DNA of 64,000 nucleotides from Chromohalobacter moromii (GTDB lineage Bacteria; Pseudomonadota; Gammaproteobacteria; Pseudomonadales; Halomonadaceae): NCBI RefSeq assembly GCF_023091865.1, contig NZ_JAHXDI010000001.1:992001-1056000 (forward strand), written 5' to 3'. The position numbers and the translations under genes are program-made. How positions within the stretch are numbered: the first letter of the stretch is position 1; every line of letters begins with the position of its first letter. Shown one piece after another: positions 51,047 through 59,600 of this stretch. The notes under the pieces were generated by a model. The model was not told the origin of the DNA, ran no database searches, and saw nothing but the letters and a program-made list of their open reading frames with translations.

Positions 51047-52408
51047 TCAGCCGATCTGAATATGGCCCTCGGCGTAGCGCATTCCCCGCGTGCGCCGCGT
51101 GGCCAGGAAGTAGCCCAACGACAGCGGTCCGACACGCCCGAGCAGCATGGTCAGGATCAGCATCCATTGTCCGGGGCTCGAGAGCTCCTCGGTAATGCCA
51201 CGTGACAGCCCCACGGTGCCGAACGCCGAGACGCTCTCGAAGGCCAGATCGAGAAATGCTTGTCGGCTATCGGTGATGGTAAGCACCAGCAACGTCACGA
51301 ACACCAGCGCCACTCCGGCCAGCGCCACGGCGATGGCCTTCATAACGGTCTGCTGAGAGATGGAGCGCCCAAAGGCCGCGGGTTGCGTGCCGCGTAGGAA
51401 GGCGCGGGCCACCAAGATCAGTACGATGAAGGTGGTGAGCTTGATCCCGCTGGCGGTGGAGCTCGCACCGCCGCCGATGAACATCAGTAGCATGGTGAGC
51501 AGTGACGAGGCATCGGTCATGGCGGCGGTATCCACGCTGTTGAAGCCCGCCGTACGCGGTGTCACGGCTTGGAACCAGGCGGCTTGAAGTTTGTCGCCGA
51601 TACTTTCCAACCCACCCAGTGTGGCGGGGTTGTGCCACTCGAGGCATCCCAGCGCCAACATGGCGACGAGATTGACGGCCAGCGTGGCGCAAAGCACCAC
51701 CTTGGTTTGCATCGAAAAGCGGCCCCAGCGGCGCTTTTCACGCACATCGCTGATCACCACGAAGCCTAGTCCGCCGACGATGAATAACCCGCTGACGACA
51801 AGCGTCACCAGCGGATCACCGGCGTCACGCGTCAGGCTATCGGGCCACAGTGAAAAACCAGCGTTGTTGAACGCGGACACGGCATGAAACAGGCTCGCCC
51901 AAAGCCCTCGTGACCAGCCAAGCTCCGGTACCCAATGCAGCGCCAGCAATACGGTGCCCAGCGCCTCGACCACCAGAGCAAAAGTGACCACCATGCGTAC
52001 CAGTTGCGAGAGCGCACCGAACGAGGTTTCGCCGAGTGCCTCGCGCACCAGCGTTTGTTGCTGCAAGGGGAGGCGCGCGCCCAGCAAGAGCAGCGTCAAG
52101 GCGCCGAAAGTCATGAAACCGAGCCCACCGATTTGGATCAGCACCAGTAGGATGACCTGACCCAAGGTCGTAAAACTGCTGGTGTCCATGACGGCCAAGC
52201 CGGTGACGGTGATCGCCGAGGTCGCCGTGAACAGCGCCTGATGCCAGGCAAGCGGTTGCGTCGTGGCCCCAGGTAGCATCAATAAACCGCTTCCCAGCAG
52301 ACACAATAGGGTAAAGCCTAGCAGCAAGGATTCCGGCGGGGAGAGTCGTAGGACACGCCCGTGCGGCGCATGCCGGAACGGACGCGTCAGACGCTTCCAG
52401 AGATGCAT
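51047..52408 (-). CDS. ktrB: Trk/Ktr-type potassium uptake membrane subunit
   Basis: The product has 453 residues. Four selectivity-filter loops of the TrkH/KtrB family can be read: SAITVTGLAV, SAFNNAGFSL, TPRTAGFNSV and SAFGTVGLSR. Size and the adjacent upstream TrkA-N/C gene fit KtrB rather than TrkH (~480). K+ uptake is Na+-dependent in KtrAB systems, a key osmoadaptation in halophiles. ATG 52408 follows GGAGAACG. It is the second gene after ktrA, 55 bp apart. Confidence 0.92.
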   Translation of the reverse strand: MHLWKRLTRPFRHAPHGRVLRLSPPESLLLGFTLLCLLGSGLLMLPGATTQPLAWHQALFTATSAITVTGLAVMDTSSFTTLGQVILLVLIQIGGLGFMTFGALTLLLLGARLPLQQQTLVREALGETSFGALSQLVRMVVTFALVVEALGTVLLALHWVPELGWSRGLWASLFHAVSAFNNAGFSLWPDSLTRDAGDPLVTLVVSGLFIVGGLGFVVISDVREKRRWGRFSMQTKVVLCATLAVNLVAMLALGCLEWHNPATLGGLESIGDKLQAAWFQAVTPRTAGFNSVDTAAMTDASSLLTMLLMFIGGGASSTASGIKLTTFIVLILVARAFLRGTQPAAFGRSISQQTVMKAIAVALAGVALVFVTLLVLTITDSRQAFLDLAFESVSAFGTVGLSRGITEELSSPGQWMLILTMLLGRVGPLSLGYFLATRRTRGMRYAEGHIQIG

Positions 52409-52463
52409 GCTCAGCGTTCTCCTCGGTTGCCGAACGCCCAGGCACGCTGTGACGGTACGCCCA

Positions 52464-53120
52464 TCATAGTTTGTTGCCGAGCTCGCGCAGGGCGGCGAGA
52501 TCGCCCATCAACACGAGGTGGTCGCCGCAGACGAGGGCGGTGTCGTGCCCCGGTGCACGGATCACCTCGTCGCCTCGCTTGATGGCCACCAGCTGCAGAG
52601 CACGTTCATCGATACCGAGATTCTCGACATTGCTGCATTGCTCCGTGAGGCGCTCGGTGGTTTCGATTTCGACGATGAATTCGCGTTCGCCGAGACGAAT
52701 GAAATCGACCATGGCATGATAATTGAGGCTTTCGGCGACGCGGATGCCGCTATCGTATTCGGGGTAAACGATATGATCTGCGCCGAGGCGATCGAGTAGT
52801 TTGTGATGAGCGTCGGAATGCGCCTTGGCCCAGATTTCGCGTGCTCCGAGTTCCTTGGCGTGCACCGTGCAGATCACGCTGGCCTCGAGGTTGCCGTCGA
52901 CGTCGATGATCACGGCGTCGTAATTCTCGAGGGAAAGCTCGGCGAGGGATTTCTCGTCGGTGACATCGGCAATGACGGCATGATCAAGGCACTCGGCCAG
53001 CGCATCGACACGTGACTCATCGCGGTCGACCCCGAGTACCTGATTGTCATGGCGCTTGAGTTCGCGCGCGACCGTGCTGCCGAAATAGCCGAGCCCGAGA
53101 ATGGCGAATTGGCGTGACAT
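52464..53120 (-). CDS. ktrA: Potassium uptake regulatory subunit (TrkA-N/TrkA-C)
   Basis: The product has 218 residues from ATG 53120 behind AAGGAGG; longer readings lack a site. The RCK domain starts QFAILGLGYFGSTVARELKR with the GxGxxG nucleotide fold and VDRDESRVD acidic end of strand 2. The C-terminal ligand domain is GIDERALQLVAIKRGDEVIRAPG. It gates the KtrB channel in response to ATP/ADP or NAD(H). It is the first gene of the pair. Confidence 0.94.
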   Translation of the reverse strand: MSRQFAILGLGYFGSTVARELKRHDNQVLGVDRDESRVDALAECLDHAVIADVTDEKSLAELSLENYDAVIIDVDGNLEASVICTVHAKELGAREIWAKAHSDAHHKLLDRLGADHIVYPEYDSGIRVAESLNYHAMVDFIRLGEREFIVEIETTERLTEQCSNVENLGIDERALQLVAIKRGDEVIRAPGHDTALVCGDHLVLMGDLAALRELGNKL

Positions 53121-53325
53121 GCGGCCTCCTTGGCTGTCGCCCCATTGCCGCCACACGCAGGCGGCGCTTCGTGGGCAGCTTCGCATATGCCGAGGCTCGG
53201 CTCCAGCGCACGACGATGGTATGGCGCGCGGTTCGCGAAATGCCAGTGGAAAACGGTAGAATCACGCAGTGGCAAGTGCTCGCGCCGCGCTGCATGAACC
53301 ACAACAATAACCCTTCAGGTGAACC

Positions 53326-54786
53326 ATGACGGCAAGACAGCAACCGAAAAATCTTTGGATCGGCCGCTGGGGCTTCGTGCTGGCGGCGACGGGCTCGGCA
53401 GTGGGCCTTGGCAATATCTGGAAGTTTCCCTACATGACCGGCGAGTACGGCGGCGGCGCTTTCGTGCTCGTCTATCTGGCCTGCATTCTGTGCATCGGGA
53501 TCCCCGCGATGATGACCGAGATCGCATTCGGGCGGCGCGGTCGCGGGAGTCCCATCGATGCCGTCAAGCGCGTGGCGCAGGAGTCCGGACGCGGCAAGAT
53601 CTGGTCCGGCTTCGGCTGGATGTCGATGCTCGCCGGCTTCATGATCCTGTCCTTCTACGTGGTCGTCGCCGGCTGGTCGCTTGCCTACCTGTGGAAGGCG
53701 ATCAGTGGTGGCTTGCAAGGCGGTAGTGTCGACGACATGGCGGCCATCTTCGGCGCCAATAACGCCAACCCGCTGACGCTGGGGGCGTGGAGCACGCTAG
53801 TGACGGTGGTGACCATGTTCATCGTCGGCAAGGGGGTGCAGGAAGGCATCGAGCGCAACATGCGCTGGATGATGCCTGGCATGGTGCTGTTGCTGCTGGT
53901 GATGATCGTCTATGCCATGTTCTCTGGCGGCTTCGGCGAGGCGGTGACGTTCCTGTTTTCCTTCGAGGTCGGCAAGCTGTCGAGTGAGGGCCTGCTGGCG
54001 GCGATGGGGCATGCCTTCTTCACGCTGTCGCTCTCGGCGGGGGCGATCATGGCCTATGGCGCCTACCTGCCTGATAATAAATCCATCGCGCGTACCACCT
54101 TCACCGTGGCGATCTGCGACACGTTGATCGCGTTGATGGCGGGGCTAGCGATCTTTCCGGCGATTTTCGCCAACGGTATGGATCCGGCTAGCGGTCCGGG
54201 GCTGATCTTCATGAGCCTGCCGTTGGCCTTCCAGCAGATGCCGCTGGGTAGCGTGCTGCAGGTGATCTTCTTCGTGATGCTCAGCGTGGCGGCACTGACC
54301 TCGGCAGTGTCGATGATCGAGGCCACCGTGGCCTGGCTGACCGAGCGCAAGGGCATGAGTCGCAAGGCGGCGGCCTGGAGTAGTGGCATCGTGCTCTGGT
54401 TGCTGAGCACCTTGGCCATGCTGTCGTTCAATCTGGGTGCCGATTGGACCTTCGCCGGCAAGAATTTCTTCGATTGGCTCGATTACCTGACCTCGCGCTG
54501 GATGATGCCGCTAGGCGGTCTAGGGCTCTGCCTGATGGCGGGCTTCCTGCTCCGCGATGAGATCTTCCGCGACGAGCTGCGTCTTTCCAAACGTCAGCAT
54601 GCCTTGTGGCTGTTGATGGTGCGCTATGTCAGTCCGCTGGGGATCGTGCTGATCTTCATCGACGCCCTGGGCGTGATGAGCATCGACATCGGTAGCCAGT
54701 GGCCGTGGTTCCTCGCGGTGCTGGTGGTGATTGCCGTGCTCGGTGAGATGCTGAGCCCGCGCGTGAAGCGCCAGTTCACCGGCTGA
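53326..54786 (+). CDS. Sodium-dependent transporter, SNF/NSS family
   Basis: The product has 486 residues and 11-12 helices. The NSS Na+/substrate motif is WGFVLAATGSAVGLGNIWKFPYMTGEYGGGAFVLVYL, with unwound helix 1 (AVGLGN). Also present: TLSLSAGAIMAYGAYLP in helix 6 and SAVSMIEATVAW in helix 8. Substrate is probably an amino acid or related solute; it cannot be read from sequence. It is a single gene followed by a strong terminator. Confidence 0.93.
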   Translation: MTARQQPKNLWIGRWGFVLAATGSAVGLGNIWKFPYMTGEYGGGAFVLVYLACILCIGIPAMMTEIAFGRRGRGSPIDAVKRVAQESGRGKIWSGFGWMSMLAGFMILSFYVVVAGWSLAYLWKAISGGLQGGSVDDMAAIFGANNANPLTLGAWSTLVTVVTMFIVGKGVQEGIERNMRWMMPGMVLLLLVMIVYAMFSGGFGEAVTFLFSFEVGKLSSEGLLAAMGHAFFTLSLSAGAIMAYGAYLPDNKSIARTTFTVAICDTLIALMAGLAIFPAIFANGMDPASGPGLIFMSLPLAFQQMPLGSVLQVIFFVMLSVAALTSAVSMIEATVAWLTERKGMSRKAAAWSSGIVLWLLSTLAMLSFNLGADWTFAGKNFFDWLDYLTSRWMMPLGGLGLCLMAGFLLRDEIFRDELRLSKRQHALWLLMVRYVSPLGIVLIFIDALGVMSIDIGSQWPWFLAVLVVIAVLGEMLSPRVKRQFTG

Positions 54787-54820
54787 TTGCTACTCAATCG
54801 CCAGATTGTTGCCGTACGAT

Positions 54821-54853
54821 GACGATGCCCGGCCTTGTTGGCCGGGCATCGTC
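54821..54853. terminator. Bidirectional terminator after the NSS transporter
   Basis: A perfect 14-bp stem (GACGATGCCCGGCC and complement) on a TTGTT loop, between the converging transporter and SIMPL genes. Confidence 0.85.
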
Positions 54854-54903
54854 GTTGTGAGCACCGTCGTTGTGAGAAGCGATTGAATTAAAAGCGTGAG
54901 GCG

Positions 54904-55677
54904 TTAGTCCGCGATTTCCCAGGTAACGTTGACGCTGGCGTCGATGGTGATTTCTCCGGCGCGGTATTCCGGTGCTGATTTAGCGTCGGCTGACTCGGCG
55001 CGCATCATCATGGTACGCGGCGTGTAGGTGGGGGACTGCGTTTCCTGGACATTGATCACATCGCCGAGCTTGACCTCGAGCGTATCGGCCATTAGCTGCG
55101 CCTTGTGTGTGGCGCGTTCGAGGGCTTTTGACAGCGCCTTGTCGGTAGCCGCGTCGCGGTCCTTTAGATCGTATTCGACACCATCCAGTGAATCCACGCC
55201 CGCGGCAGTCAGCGCATCAAGAATGCTCGGCAAGCGTTCGAGGTCGCGAATAGTGACACTGACCGGACGCTCGACCTGGGTCCGCACCTGATCTTCCGCA
55301 TCGTCGTTCTGTTGTGAGCGCGAGATGATCTCGGGGCGCACGTTGAGCGAGCCGGCTTGAATGTCGCGACTCTCCACGCCGGCGTCTTCCAGGGCGCGAA
55401 TCAAATCGCCAGTACGTGATTCCAGTTGATCGCGCGCATCGCCGAGAGCCTGGGCGTCACTGCCTTCCTCGCTGCGAGCCACGGCGGGGGTGCGTTCCCA
55501 CAAGCGTGCATTGAGGCGCGCCATGTCAGGGGCCACGTCGAGACTCGATTGTGCCTGTACGTGAAGCTCATGCGACGTCTTGGGCCCGGGCTTGGCCTGC
55601 GCCTGGGGCACGGCGATCAGCAAGGCGCCGAACAGCGCCGTCGCCATGAAAGGAAGACGAATATCCTTGCGCAACAT
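54904..55677 (-). CDS. SIMPL domain (DUF541) periplasmic protein
   Basis: The product has 257 residues, with a Sec signal (LLIAVPQAQAKP) then the SIMPL fold: ELHVQAQSSLDVAPDMARLNARL, LESRTGDLIRALEDAGVESRDIQAGSLNVRPE, VTIRDLERLPSILDAL, LERATHKAQLMADTLEVKLGDVINVQE. Family members are periplasmic or outer-membrane-associated and implicated in oxidative-stress tolerance; mechanism is unknown. ATG 55677 follows CAGGAGG. Confidence 0.92.
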   Translation of the reverse strand: MLRKDIRLPFMATALFGALLIAVPQAQAKPGPKTSHELHVQAQSSLDVAPDMARLNARLWERTPAVARSEEGSDAQALGDARDQLESRTGDLIRALEDAGVESRDIQAGSLNVRPEIISRSQQNDDAEDQVRTQVERPVSVTIRDLERLPSILDALTAAGVDSLDGVEYDLKDRDAATDKALSKALERATHKAQLMADTLEVKLGDVINVQETQSPTYTPRTMMMRAESADAKSAPEYRAGEITIDASVNVTWEIAD

Positions 55678-55766
55678 GTAAACCTCCTGTCGACATTGAA
55701 AAGCTGAGCCGCCGCCTAAGCCAACCGCTCATGCGAGCATGCTATCCTGCATGCCCGAAAGTGGCT

Positions 55767-56660
55767 ATGGGAGTCGTGAGGTTGCGCCGTATTTGCTCGT
55801 TTCTTGCATATCTGTTGACGATGGCCGCGCTGTTATCGTCAGGCACGGCACTGGCGGCGCTCAAGGTGACCGATGATGCCGGCAACACGGTCACGCTCGA
55901 CGCCCCCGCCGAGCGTGTCGTGGCACTGGCGCCGCATATCGTGGAAATGCTCTATGCGGTAGAGGCCGGCGAACGGCTGGTGGGAGTGCTACAGGGTAGC
56001 GATTATCCTGAGGCAGCCAAGCAGGTATCCCGGGTGGGCAGTTATCGCGGCATCGCGTTGGAAGCCATCATGGCCCGCGAGCCAGATCTCGTGGTGACCT
56101 GGCGCAGCGGCACGCCGCGCAGCGTGGTGGAGCGCCTCAAGGCGCTCGGTGTGCCAGTCTACGAGAGCGAGCCACGTCATCTCGACGACGTGGCGGAAGA
56201 CCTGCGCGACTTGGGGCGCCTAACCGGTCACTCGAAGGCGTCAGAGCAAGCGGCCGAGGCGTTCGAATCGCGCCTCGACGCCTCGCGGCAAACGCTCAAA
56301 GAGACGCCGCGCGTGTTCTATCAGTTGGGGCATAATCCGCTGACTACGCTGGGCGATGGGCATATCGTCACCCAGGCGATCCGCCATTGCGGGGGAGAGC
56401 CATTGTTCGCCAATCGCTCGGTGCTGGTGCCTGAAATCGGGCGCGAAGCGTTGATCGAGGCGCGTCCCGAGGTGATTCTGTCAGCCGCGCGTAGCGATGA
56501 TTGGCAGCGCGCTTGGCAAGGCCAAGACTGGTTGCCGGCGGTGCACGATGGTCACCTCTACACCCTCGATCCCGATCCCATCAGCCGTCCCGGGCCGCGC
56601 CTCGTTCAGGGCGTCGAGCAAATCTGCCAGGCGCTCAAGCAGGCGACTCGACAGCCCTGA
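55767..56660 (+). CDS. btuF: Periplasmic cobalamin/metal-chelate-binding protein (BtuF-like)
   Basis: The product has 297 residues. ATG 55767 gives a signal peptide ending SGTALAAL; a longer start at 55731 is possible. The cluster A-2 binding fold is shown by ERVVALAPHIVEMLYAVEAGERLVGV, RVGSYRGIALEAIMAREPDLVVTWRSGTP, and GGEPLFANRSVLVPEIGREALIEARPEVIL. The corrinoid assignment is supported by the cobO gene that converges on it 9 bp away. No BtuCD permease/ATPase genes are present here. Confidence 0.82.
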   Translation: MGVVRLRRICSFLAYLLTMAALLSSGTALAALKVTDDAGNTVTLDAPAERVVALAPHIVEMLYAVEAGERLVGVLQGSDYPEAAKQVSRVGSYRGIALEAIMAREPDLVVTWRSGTPRSVVERLKALGVPVYESEPRHLDDVAEDLRDLGRLTGHSKASEQAAEAFESRLDASRQTLKETPRVFYQLGHNPLTTLGDGHIVTQAIRHCGGEPLFANRSVLVPEIGREALIEARPEVILSAARSDDWQRAWQGQDWLPAVHDGHLYTLDPDPISRPGPRLVQGVEQICQALKQATRQP

Positions 56661-56669
56661 GCGCAGGAC

Positions 56670-57269
56670 TCAATAGTCGATGCCGCGGCGCGCTTGGACG
56701 CCGGCGTTGAAGGCGTGTCGTACCTCCTGCATCTCGGTGACGGTATCGGCCATGTCGAGCAGCTCGCGATGGGCATTGCGTCCGGTGACGATTACCGTCT
56801 GTTCGGAAGGCCGGTTGGCCAAGGCCTCGCGTACCGTGGCGATGTCGAGATAACCGAACTTGAGCATATAGGTGATTTCATCGAGCACTACGAGGTAGAC
56901 CTCGGGATCGCTCAGCAGGCGTGCTGCATCCGCCCACACGGCCTGGCAGGCTTGAGTGTCCGACTCACGGTTCTGCGTCTCCCAGGTGAAACCGGTGGCC
57001 ATGATATGCACGCTCAAGTTGGCGTCGTCTGCGAGGCGTTCGCGCTCGCCGCATTCCCACATGCCCTTGATGAACTGCACCACGCCGGCTCGGTAGCCAT
57101 AGCCGAGGGCGCGGGTAACGGTGCCCCAGGCGGCGGTGGTCTTGCCTTTTCCGTTGCCGGTGAAGACGAGCAGCAAGCCGCGTTGCTCGGTGGCGGCGGC
57201 GACTTTCTCGTCGACATGCGACTTGAGGTTGCGCATGGCGTTGCGATGGCGGGACTGACGGTCGGTCAT
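56670..57269 (-). CDS. cobO: Cob(I)yrinic acid a,c-diamide adenosyltransferase
   Basis: The product has 199 residues, close to BtuR/CobO (~196-203), from ATG 57269. Motifs: P-loop-like LLLVFTGNGKGKTTAAWGTVTRALGYG, VVQFIKGMW, LVVLDEITYMLKFGYLD, VIVTGRNAHRELLDMADTVTEM. It adds the adenosyl group to corrinoids, salvaged or made de novo. Its convergence with btuF suggests a corrinoid salvage locus. Confidence 0.95.
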   Translation of the reverse strand: MTDRQSRHRNAMRNLKSHVDEKVAAATEQRGLLLVFTGNGKGKTTAAWGTVTRALGYGYRAGVVQFIKGMWECGERERLADDANLSVHIMATGFTWETQNRESDTQACQAVWADAARLLSDPEVYLVVLDEITYMLKFGYLDIATVREALANRPSEQTVIVTGRNAHRELLDMADTVTEMQEVRHAFNAGVQARRGIDY

Positions 57270-57342
57270 GACGTATTCTCGGGTAAAAGAAGCAACGTAA
57301 CGCGACGGGGACCTGCACCACAACGTTGTAGACATGCCTGAT

Positions 57343-58074
57343 TTACAGACGCTGTTCGAGTTCTCGCCACAGGCTACGATAGGCACGCGCCGCAGGGGAC
57401 GACCGTGCGAACTGCGTGACCGGCGCGCGCTCAAGTCCCATGCGCTCGATGGCACTGGCGTTGGGAATGGTCGTGGTCAGCATCAGTGGCCAATCCTGCT
57501 TGAGGGTGGCCATGACATCGAGATGGAGTTTCCGGCGGCGATCGGCGAGCGTAAAGAAAGGCCACACCGGGCAGGCATGATCGGCCTCGTCGAGATGCTC
57601 GCGTAGTTGCTCCAGGGTGCGTAGCGAGAGCGTCGTCGGCACGGTGGGTACCAACAGGGCATCGACGCTGGAGAAAACATGCTCGGAGAGCGTGGAAATG
57701 CTCGGTGGGCAGTCGAGTATCACCAGGTCGTAATCGTCGTGTACCGGTTTGAGTATCTTGCGCAGCCGGCTGAGTTTTTGGCCCTGAAGCAGGTGATCCA
57801 TCTCCCGCGAGCCGAAAGACGCCGGCAGCAGGTCGAGATCGGGGATCTCGCTGGTACGAATGACCTTGTCGAATGAAGCCTTGCCCTTGACGAGCTTGTC
57901 CACGCCGCCGCGCACCTTGGGCTTGACGCGTAGGTAGAAGGTGGTGGCCGCTTGTGGATCGAGATCCCAGAGCAGTACGCGATGCCCGGCCTGGCTCGCT
58001 AGCGCGGCCAGATTGACGGCGGAGGCGGTTTTGCCCACGCCGCCTTTAATACTGTAGAGGGCTAGCATTTTCAT
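57343..58074 (-). CDS. ParA family ATPase (orphan)
   Basis: The product has 243 residues from ATG 58074, after GGGAGAAATC. The deviant Walker A is YSIKGGVGKTASAVNLA and Walker B VILDCPPSIS; it is a small type-Ib/MinD-like ParA without an N-terminal HTH. A partner ParB or cargo is not visible, so the role (plasmid-like partition, cellulose/flagellar positioning, other) is open. Neighbours are cobO and an MpaB-like gene. Confidence 0.88.
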   Translation of the reverse strand: MKMLALYSIKGGVGKTASAVNLAALASQAGHRVLLWDLDPQAATTFYLRVKPKVRGGVDKLVKGKASFDKVIRTSEIPDLDLLPASFGSREMDHLLQGQKLSRLRKILKPVHDDYDLVILDCPPSISTLSEHVFSSVDALLVPTVPTTLSLRTLEQLREHLDEADHACPVWPFFTLADRRRKLHLDVMATLKQDWPLMLTTTIPNASAIERMGLERAPVTQFARSSPAARAYRSLWRELEQRL

Positions 58075-58267
58075 CACGATTTCTCCCGGGCAATGGCGCG
58101 TGGGCACGGTGACAGCCAGTTGTGACATTCATGTGTCAGCCAAACGCTTCAGTGAAGATTGTGCCAGCGATCCGTCAGGACATAACGCGCTATCATGGAT
58201 AGCCCTTCATTATGTGATGATCGTCAGGCATTAAGGGGAGGATAGTCGTGGCGCTTGGGAGGTGACG

Positions 58268-59179
58268 GTGGAAATATTGAGACGGCGTATCGAACGTCAG
58301 ATCATGGGCGTGACCGGCATGGCGCTGGGTGATATCGACTATGAACACCCGTCGGGCGACCCCGGCCTGTTCGGGCCTCAGAGCGTATGCTGGCGCGTAC
58401 ATAGCGATTTCACCTCGATGCTTTGCGGCGGCATCAGCTCGTTGATGTTGCAGATGCTGCATCCGCTGGCGCTGGCCGGCGTGTGGGATCATTCCAACTT
58501 TCGCGACGACATGCTCGGTCGGCTACGGCGCACCAGCCAGTTCATCGCCGCGACCACCTTCGCTTCCACGGCGGATGCCGAGCGCCTCATCGACCGGGTA
58601 CGGCGCATTCATGAGGAGGTGGTGGGTACCGCACCTGATGGTCGGCCCTATGCTGCCAACGATCCAGATTTGCTGACCTGGGTGCATGTGGCCGAGGTCA
58701 GTCGCTTTCTCGCCGCGCACCTGCGTTATCGCAACCCTGAACTGAGCGGTGACGACCAGGACCGTTACTATGCCGAAGTGGCGCGTATCGCCGAGGCACT
58801 GGGCGCGCGTGACGTGCCGCGCACGCGCGGTGAGACCGATGCCTATCTCGAGGCGATGCGCCCGCGGCTTCGTTTCGATGCCCGCACGGAAGAGGTGTTT
58901 CGGCTACTGATCGGGGCGCCGGCCCCCCACCCGTTGGCGCGCCCACTAGTGGCGTTGACGATGCGAGCTGGGGTCGACTTGCTACCTACCTGGGCAGCCG
59001 AGATGGCTCACCGCGACATGCCACGCTGGCAGCGTCATAGCGTGCGGATGGGGGTGAATCGGCTGGTGCCGATCATGCGTTGGTCGGTGCGTAATGGCGC
59101 CTCGAGCCGCGCACGGCGACGCGTCGCGAGGGCTACGACGATGGCGGCTGGGTCACCGACGGAGCATGACCGTACTTGA
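58268..59179 (+). CDS. Oxygenase MpaB family protein (DUF2236)
   Basis: The product has 303 residues. GTG 58268 is preferred, with GGGAGG 5 bases upstream; an in-frame GTG at 58262 overlaps that site. Family segments: GDPGLFGPQSVCWRVHSDFTSMLCGGISSLMLQMLHPLALAGVWDHS, where conserved His binds heme in relatives, WVHVAEVSRFLAAHLRY and ARPLVALTMRAGVDLLP. Relatives (MpaB, Lcp) are heme oxygenases or uncharacterised. Its 3' end overlaps the converging small membrane-protein gene by 47 bp. Confidence 0.88.
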   Translation: MEILRRRIERQIMGVTGMALGDIDYEHPSGDPGLFGPQSVCWRVHSDFTSMLCGGISSLMLQMLHPLALAGVWDHSNFRDDMLGRLRRTSQFIAATTFASTADAERLIDRVRRIHEEVVGTAPDGRPYAANDPDLLTWVHVAEVSRFLAAHLRYRNPELSGDDQDRYYAEVARIAEALGARDVPRTRGETDAYLEAMRPRLRFDARTEEVFRLLIGAPAPHPLARPLVALTMRAGVDLLPTWAAEMAHRDMPRWQRHSVRMGVNRLVPIMRWSVRNGASSRARRRVARATTMAAGSPTEHDRT

Positions 59180-59450
59180 GCTCGAACTGCTCGGTCATCT
59201 CCTGACAGCGTTCCTCGGTGGTGTGCCGTTGGCGATCGGTCATCTCCGGCGCCGCCATCGACTGCCAGCACTGCGCGATGCCGCGTTCTTCGCCGGCTTC
59301 GTCTTCCGGGGTCGCGCCCTGGCTGATGAAGTAGATGATGATGGCGTACACCGCCACGATGAAGGCGATAGCGCCGACGATCAGGCCCAGGCAGCCTGGC
59401 TTGTTGGCACGGCGCGGCGTCGTGTCGCGCGAGGATGAAGCGTCTTTCAC
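59133..59450 (-). CDS. Small single-pass membrane protein, hypothetical
   Basis: The product has about 105 residues if it starts at GTG 59450; the start is uncertain because no clear ribosome site is seen. Basic N terminus (RDTTPRRANKPG), one strong membrane helix (CLGLIVGAIAFIVAVYAIIIYFI), then an acidic soluble tail with two cysteines (QCWQSM, ERCQEM). Codon usage and the membrane helix argue it is real. It converges on and overlaps the MpaB-like gene. Confidence 0.6.
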   Translation of the reverse strand: MKDASSSRDTTPRRANKPGCLGLIVGAIAFIVAVYAIIIYFISQGATPEDEAGEERGIAQCWQSMAAPEMTDRQRHTTEERCQEMTEQFELKYGHAPSVTQPPSS

Positions 59451-59600
59451 GGCGGGCTCTTTCTTCGTCGATTGAATGCGTCTCGGGAGTATAACAAAGC
59501 AGGGCTCGGATACGGGGCGACGCGATGTCGCGTTCGGATATGCCGCCAGACAAGGTGCGCTCTGCTTGGGTCGCCAAGACGCGGTTGCTATCATGCGTTC

